NCBI GenBank assembly: GCA_020622085.1
Contig: JAHRYM010000001.1
Coordinates: 372,001 to 436,000, forward strand
DNA from: Paracoccaceae bacterium
Lineage (GTDB): Bacteria; Pseudomonadota; Alphaproteobacteria; Rhodobacterales; Rhodobacteraceae
DNA: 64,000 nt
Reading direction: 5' to 3'
The notes beneath the pieces are model-generated. The model did no database searches, was not told the DNA's origin, and was given only the letters and a program-made list of their open reading frames with translations. Shown here one piece after another: positions 60,042 through 64,000 of this stretch. The translations under genes were made by a program, and so were the position numbers. Within the stretch, counting starts at the first letter, position 1; each line of letters opens with the position of its first letter.

Positions 60042-60063
60042 GGCGCGGGGTCAGCCCCGCGCC
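60042..60063. terminator. Hairpin between the HIT gene and hisE
   Basis: A perfect 9-bp GC stem (60042-60050 with 60055-60063), loop tcag, overlapping the hisE stop. No T-run. Confidence 0.45.
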
Positions 60064-60362
60064 GCCTTTTCGGCGATGCCCGATATGCCCTCGCGCCGCT
60101 CAAGCTCGGCCAGCACATCGGCCAGCGCCACATCGCGGGCGGCAAGCATCACCAGCAGGTGGTAAAGCACATCGGCCGCTTCCGATGTCAGGCGCGCAGC
60201 ATCGCCCTTCACCGCCTCGATGATCGCCTCGACGGCCTCCTCGCCGAATTTCTCGGCGCATTTCTCGGGCCCCTTGGCCAAAAGCTTCGCGGTCCAGGAT
60301 GTCTCCGGGTCCGTCCCCTTGCGCGCGGCAATTGTCGCGGCCAGCCGTTCCAGTGCGGTCAT
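60051..60362 (-). CDS. hisE: Phosphoribosyl-ATP pyrophosphatase
   Basis: A 103-residue enzyme for step 2 of histidine synthesis. [33 protein letters not shown] and [16 protein letters not shown] hold the metal-binding Glu/Asp residues. Separate from HisI, as usual in alphaproteobacteria. It overlaps hisF by 4 nt (ATGA). Confidence 0.96.
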   Translation of the reverse strand: MTALERLAATIAARKGTDPETSWTAKLLAKGPEKCAEKFGEEAVEAIIEAVKGDAARLTSEAADVLYHLLVMLAARDVALADVLAELERREGISGIAEKAARG

Positions 60363-61120
60363 GTCAGCCTCATCGGGATGCCGGCGGCAGCCATGTATTC
60401 CTTGGCCTCGCGGATGGTGAAATCGCCGAAATGGAAGATCGACGCCGCGAGCACCGCCGAGGCGCCGCCCTTGGTCACGCCTTCGACCAGATGTTCCAGC
60501 GTGCCCACCCCGCCCGAGGCAATGACCGGGATCGACACCGCATCCGAAATCGCCCGGGTCAGCGGCAGGTTGAAGCCCGCCCGCGTGCCGTCCCGGTCCA
60601 TCGAGGTCAGAAGGATCTCTCCCGCGCCCTTCGCGGCCACGGTGCGGGCAAACTCCACCGCGTCGATGCCCGTCGGCTTGCGCCCGCCGTGGGTGAAAAT
60701 CTCCCACCGCCCCGGCGCCACGGTCTTGGCGTCGATGGCCACCACGATGCATTGGCTGCCAAACCGGTCGGCCGCATCGGCCACCACATTCGGGTCCGCC
60801 ACCGCGGCCGAGTTGAAACTGACCTTGTCGGCCCCGGCAAGCAGAAGCGCGCGCACGTCGTGATGCGTCCTGACCCCGCCGCCCACGGTCAGCGGCATGA
60901 AGCACTGTTCCGCCGTGCGGGTGACCAGATCGAACATCGTGCCACGATTTTCATGCGTGGCGTGGATGTCGAGGAACGTCAGCTCATCCGCGCCCGCAAG
61001 GTCATAGGCGCGCGCCGCCTCGACGGGGTCGCCGGCGTCGATCAGGTTGACGAAGTTCACGCCCTTGACCACGCGGCCATCGGCGACATCAAGGCAGGGG
61101 ATGATCCGGGTCTTCAGCAT
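60359..61120 (-). CDS. hisF: Imidazole glycerol phosphate synthase, cyclase subunit
   Basis: A 253-residue TIM barrel. Catalytic Asp residues are in [18 protein letters not shown] and [12 protein letters not shown]. It uses ammonia channelled from HisH. Follows hisA after 71 nt. Confidence 0.97.
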   Translation of the reverse strand: MLKTRIIPCLDVADGRVVKGVNFVNLIDAGDPVEAARAYDLAGADELTFLDIHATHENRGTMFDLVTRTAEQCFMPLTVGGGVRTHHDVRALLLAGADKVSFNSAAVADPNVVADAADRFGSQCIVVAIDAKTVAPGRWEIFTHGGRKPTGIDAVEFARTVAAKGAGEILLTSMDRDGTRAGFNLPLTRAISDAVSIPVIASGGVGTLEHLVEGVTKGGASAVLAASIFHFGDFTIREAKEYMAAAGIPMRLT

Positions 61121-61171
61121 GGGGAAACCTTACGCCCTCGCATCGCCGCGCAAAAGACCTGCCTTTCGCGG

Positions 61172-61193
61172 CTTCTTCTTTGCCCAAATACTC
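61172..61193 (-). other. Motif GAGTATTTGGGCAAAGAAGAAG at the hisA stop
   Basis: On the minus strand the hisA TGA runs into GAGTATTTGGGCAAAG and AAGAAG. From memory this kind of sequence is often found at gene ends in Rhodobacteraceae; I see only one copy here. It is followed by a gccgcg/cgcggc pairing. Confidence 0.3.
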
Positions 61194-61911
61194 ATTCCGC
61201 CAGCGCCGCCAGCGCCGCCTTCAGGTCGATGGCGCCATCGTAAAGCGCCCGGCCCGAGATCGCTCCGGCGATCACCCTGGTGTCGCGCAACTGGATCAGA
61301 TCCGTCATCCGGCTGACGCCGCCGCTGGCGATCACGGGGATCGTCACCGCGCGGGCCAGCGCCTCGGTCGCCTCGATGTTCGGGCCCTGCATTGCGCCGT
61401 CGCGGTCGATGTCGGTGTAGATGATCGCGGCCACGCCCGCATCCTCGAAGGATTTCGCCAGATCTGTGGCCTCTACGGTTGTTTCTTCCGCCCAGCCCTT
61501 GGTGGCGACGAAGCCCTTCCGGGCGTCGATCCCCACGGCAACCCGACCGGGAAAGGCGCGCGCCGCCTCGCGCACCAAGGCAGGGTTCTCGACCGCCACG
61601 GTCCCAAGGATCACCCGTGCCAACCCCTTCGACAGCCAGCCTTCGATCGTCGCCATGTCGCGGATGCCGCCGCCCAGTTGCGCCGGAACCCGGATCCGCT
61701 TCAGGATCGCCTCGACCGCTGCGGCATTGACCGGCTGCCCCGCGAAGGCGCCGTTCAGATCGACCAGGTGGATCCACTGGCAGCCGGCGTCCTCGAAGGC
61801 TGCCGCCTGCGCTGCCGGGTCATCGTTGAAGACCGTCGCCGCCGACATCTCGCCGCGCAAGAGCCGCACGCATTGCCCGTCCTTCAGGTCGATTGCCGGA
61901 TATAGGATCAT
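61192..61911 (-). CDS. hisA: HisA isomerase (ProFAR isomerase)
   Basis: A 239-residue TIM barrel homologous to His[21 protein letters not shown] and the catalytic Asp residues in AIDLKDG and [10 protein letters not shown] are present. It opens the ProFAR ring to PRFAR. It faces a DUF2147 remnant on the other strand. Confidence 0.97.
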   Translation of the reverse strand: MILYPAIDLKDGQCVRLLRGEMSAATVFNDDPAAQAAAFEDAGCQWIHLVDLNGAFAGQPVNAAAVEAILKRIRVPAQLGGGIRDMATIEGWLSKGLARVILGTVAVENPALVREAARAFPGRVAVGIDARKGFVATKGWAEETTVEATDLAKSFEDAGVAAIIYTDIDRDGAMQGPNIEATEALARAVTIPVIASGGVSRMTDLIQLRDTRVIAGAISGRALYDGAIDLKAALAALAE

Positions 61912-62056
61912 GTGCGCGGTTCCCTCTCATGCTTCGCGGGCCTTCTGCCACAGGGCGCGATCCTTGGCAAACGTCGCCCGACATCAGGTCAGGCTTGCCC
62001 GGCGGCCGTCGATGCCACCGTGATTGCGCGGAAAGGCAGCGGAGGAGGGAGCCCGA

Positions 62057-62448
62057 ATGTCGAAGGCATTTGCACTGGTGTCCGCGCTGGTTGCCGCGAC
62101 GGTGGCCGCGACGGTGGCCGATCCGCTGGAAGGGGGGTCTGGCAGATCCAGGAGGATGACGGCGCCTATGTGCATGTGACCATCGTGCCCTGCGGCACGA
62201 ATTTCTGTGGCGTGATCAGCCGCACCTTCAGGGGCGGGTTGGAAACCCGGCCGCCGAACCTTGGGCGGCAGATCGTGATCGACATGGCGCCGCAGGGCGA
62301 TGGCGCCTACAGGGGCAAGGTCCGGCGGCCAACGAATGACAAGATCCATCAGGGCAGGATCGCGCTTTCGGGGGACGCGATGCAGCTTTCGGGCTGCGTT
62401 GCCGGTGGCCTGATCTGCGCGAGGCAGAGCAGGCAGCGGGAGAACTGA
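62057..62448 (+). pseudogene. DUF2147 family secreted protein gene with frameshift
   Basis: ATG 62057 has a strong ribosome binding site (cggaggaggg). The first 24 codons encode a signal peptide (MSKAFALVSALVAATVAATVA) and DPLE, but the frame then meets six Gs (62132-62137) and soon stops. The rest of the DUF2147 domain (VWQIQEDDGAYVHVTIV, SGCVAGGLICARQ) is read in the next frame to 62448. One more G would restore EGGVWQ. It could be a mutation, a sequencing error or slippage. It lies on the plus strand between hisA and hisH. Confidence 0.7.
62093..62119 (+). repeat. Short tandem repeat in the DUF2147 signal peptide
   Basis: Two exact 12-bp copies of gccgcgacggtg, then gcc, encoding VAATVAATVA. 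Confidence 0.85.
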
Positions 62449-62470
62449 CCGCGTGCCCCGCCTCTGCCGG

Positions 62471-63106
62471 TCAGGGGCGCCAGCCAAGGAAATTGGCGAT
62501 CAGCCGCAGGCCGGTCGCCTGGCTTTTTTCCGGGTGGAACTGGGTGCCGACAATATTCTCCCGGCCCACGATCGCGGTGATGTCGCCGCCGTAGTCGACA
62601 TGCGCCAGCCGGTCTTCGGGATGGGTGACACGGAAGTGATAGGAATGCACGAAATAGGCATGATCGCCGGTCCGGATGCCGTCCAGAACCGGATGGGGGC
62701 GGTCGATCACCAGATCGTTCCAGCCCATGTGCGGAACCTTCATCCGCGGGTCCGCGGGTTCGATCCGGACCACCTCGCCCGCAATCCAGCCAAAGCCCTC
62801 GGTATTGCGGTATTCGCGGCCCCAGGTCGACAGCATCTGCATGCCGACACAGATGCCCAGAAAGGGTTTTCCAGCTTCAACGCTTTCGGAAATCGCCTCG
62901 AACAGGCCGGTCTGGGCATCCAGCGCGGCCCGGCAGGCCGGATAGGCGCCATCGCCGGGCAGCACGATCCGGTCGGCGCGGGCCACGTCCTCGGGGCGGT
63001 CGGTGACGATCACCTGCCCGGCGCCGGTTTCCGCCGCCATGCGCTGGAACGCCTTTTCCGCCGAATGCAGGTTGCCGCTTTCATAGTCGATGAGGGCAGT
63101 CAGCAT
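62471..63106 (-). CDS. hisH: Imidazole glycerol phosphate synthase, glutaminase subunit
   Basis: A 211-residue class I amidotransferase. The nucleophile Cys is in LGICVGMQMLS, and the His-Glu pair in TQFHPEKSQ. MLTALIDYESGNLHS is the expected start; a GTG at 63118 overlapping the hisB stop would add four residues. Works with HisF, encoded about 1.3 kb further along. Confidence 0.96.
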   Translation of the reverse strand: MLTALIDYESGNLHSAEKAFQRMAAETGAGQVIVTDRPEDVARADRIVLPGDGAYPACRAALDAQTGLFEAISESVEAGKPFLGICVGMQMLSTWGREYRNTEGFGWIAGEVVRIEPADPRMKVPHMGWNDLVIDRPHPVLDGIRTGDHAYFVHSYHFRVTHPEDRLAHVDYGGDITAIVGRENIVGTQFHPEKSQATGLRLIANFLGWRP

Positions 63107-63114
63107 GGCCTTGC

Positions 63115-63702
63115 TCACAATGCGCCCTTGGTCGAGGGCAGGATGTCGCCCAGCCGCGGGTCGGGTTCCACCGCAGCCCGCAAGGCCCGCGCCACCGCCT
63201 TGAAGGCGGCTTCGGCGATATGGTGGTTGTTGAAGCCGTGGATACGGTCGACATGCAGCGTGATGCCGCCATGGGTCGAGAGCGCCTGGAAGAACTCGCG
63301 CACCAGTTCGGTATCGAAACTGCCGATCTTCGGCGCCGGGAACACGACATTCCACACCAGAAAGGGCCGACCGGAAAGATCCAGCGCCGCCGCGATCTGC
63401 GCGTCGTCCATCGCCAGGTTGAAATGGCCATAGCGGCGGATGCCGCGCTTGTCGCCCAGCGCCTGGACCAGTGCCTGCCCGATGGCGATCCCGGTATCCT
63501 CGACGGTGTGGTGATCGTCGATGTGCAGATCGCCCGTGGCCTCGATGGTCATGTCGATCAGCGAGTGGCGCGACAACTGGTCGAGCATATGGTCGAAGAA
63601 CCCGACGCCTGTCCGGTTGGAATACCTGCCTGTCCCGTCCAGGTTCAGCGTCACGCTGATGCTGGTTTCCGCCGTCGCACGAGTGATCGTAGCCGTCCGC
63701 AC
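63115..63702 (-). CDS. hisB: Imidazoleglycerol-phosphate dehydratase
   Basis: A 195-residue single-function HisB (no phosphatase domain). [14 protein letters not shown] and [17 protein letters not shown] carry the manganese histidines. The start follows cggaggcagg. It overlaps or touches hisH. Confidence 0.97.
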   Translation of the reverse strand: MRTATITRATAETSISVTLNLDGTGRYSNRTGVGFFDHMLDQLSRHSLIDMTIEATGDLHIDDHHTVEDTGIAIGQALVQALGDKRGIRRYGHFNLAMDDAQIAAALDLSGRPFLVWNVVFPAPKIGSFDTELVREFFQALSTHGGITLHVDRIHGFNNHHIAEAAFKAVARALRAAVEPDPRLGDILPSTKGAL

Positions 63703-63728
63703 GCCTGCCTCCGTCTGTAGCTGGCCAG

Positions 63729-63757
63729 TGTATAGGGCTTGGAATCAGACTTGGAAA
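63729..63757 (-). promoter_or_regulatory. Candidate hisB promoter
   Basis: On the minus strand TTTCCA (63757-63752), 17-bp spacer and TATACA (63734-63729), 27 nt before the hisB ATG. Confidence 0.4.
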
Positions 63758-63768
63758 GCGGTCCGGGA

Positions 63769-64000
63769 TCAGATGGGTGCCGAAGCTGACCGTCGTGGCA
63801 AGGTCGTCCGGGCAAAGCGGGGTTGCGCGCCGGGTGCGCGAATATGAACATGCTCGCGCGGTCTTTCAACCGAAATGGCCGGATCCTCGCCATCGACCAT
63901 GACGCGAGTCCACACATCAAGGTGAAGCAGCCGCAAGCGCATGTCGTGGTCGGCGCCCTGAACTGTCCTGTCGATCTGTCTGCGTGACAAGTGCAGCAGG
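63769..64000 (-). other. Possible 3' end of a gene entering from the right edge
   Basis: A minus-strand frame stays open from the window edge to TGA at 63769, with G/C-rich third positions over most of its length and a stretch such as LLHLDVWTRVMVDGEDPAI. I recognise no family, and nothing else in the last 300 bases is convincing. Confidence 0.3.

Overview
The window is a GC-rich (about 60-65 percent G+C by eye) chromosomal segment from an alphaproteobacterium, most likely a Rhodobacteraceae member. Evidence: the order of the ribosomal protein genes, an F0 ATP synthase operon atpI-B-E-F'-F that includes a b' subunit and is separate from F1, the division regulator MipZ, a zinc-LID adenylate kinase, and several small families (DUF2585, DUF1467, a GT14-like glycosyltransferase) common in that family. 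I see no tRNA, rRNA, CRISPR array, insertion sequence or prophage.

Layout. 1-15885: the S10-spc-alpha ribosomal cluster, entered inside rplC and closed by a textbook terminator after rplQ. It is interrupted by a small two-helix membrane protein gene (after rplP) and by a DUF2585 gene plus a GFA-family gene (between rpmD and rplO). I propose internal promoters before rplO and at the end of adk. 16153-17413: a LuxR/LuxI quorum-sensing pair. 17483-22808: rarA, a YbjN-like gene, proC-csaA, a RhlE-type RNA helicase with a structured leader, and an HTH-like protein. 22856-29584: carB, a GT87-type membrane glycosyltransferase and aspS. 29696-36710: small metabolic and housekeeping genes (GNAT, response regulator, methylmalonyl-CoA epimerase, nitroreductase, deacetylase, lipoprotein protease, IMPACT protein). 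36849-39901: a polar amino acid ABC transporter. 40129-46604: mipZ, then on the minus strand the ffh-chorismate mutase-rpsP-rimM-trmD-rplS-rpmE locus. 46888-49808: azoR, LysR, EamA and ArsR genes. 50045-52759: F0 ATP synthase. 52893-60032: OmpA-like lipoprotein, Ada-like repair protein, nth, a PfkB kinase, a PAP2/sulfotransferase/GT14 surface-glycan group and a HIT protein. 60051-63702: his genes (hisE, F, A, H, B, minus strand) with a frameshifted DUF2147 gene inserted on the plus strand.

Most of the window is growth machinery: ribosome, Sec and SRP export, RNA polymerase alpha, ATP synthase, tRNA charging, and histidine, proline, pyrimidine and arginine synthesis. The most distinctive parts are the quorum-sensing pair beside the ribosomal operon, the structured leaders (rhlE, ffh, rplS, rpsM), a G11 tract next to the rplS promoter, the frameshifted DUF2147 gene and three very short protein genes.
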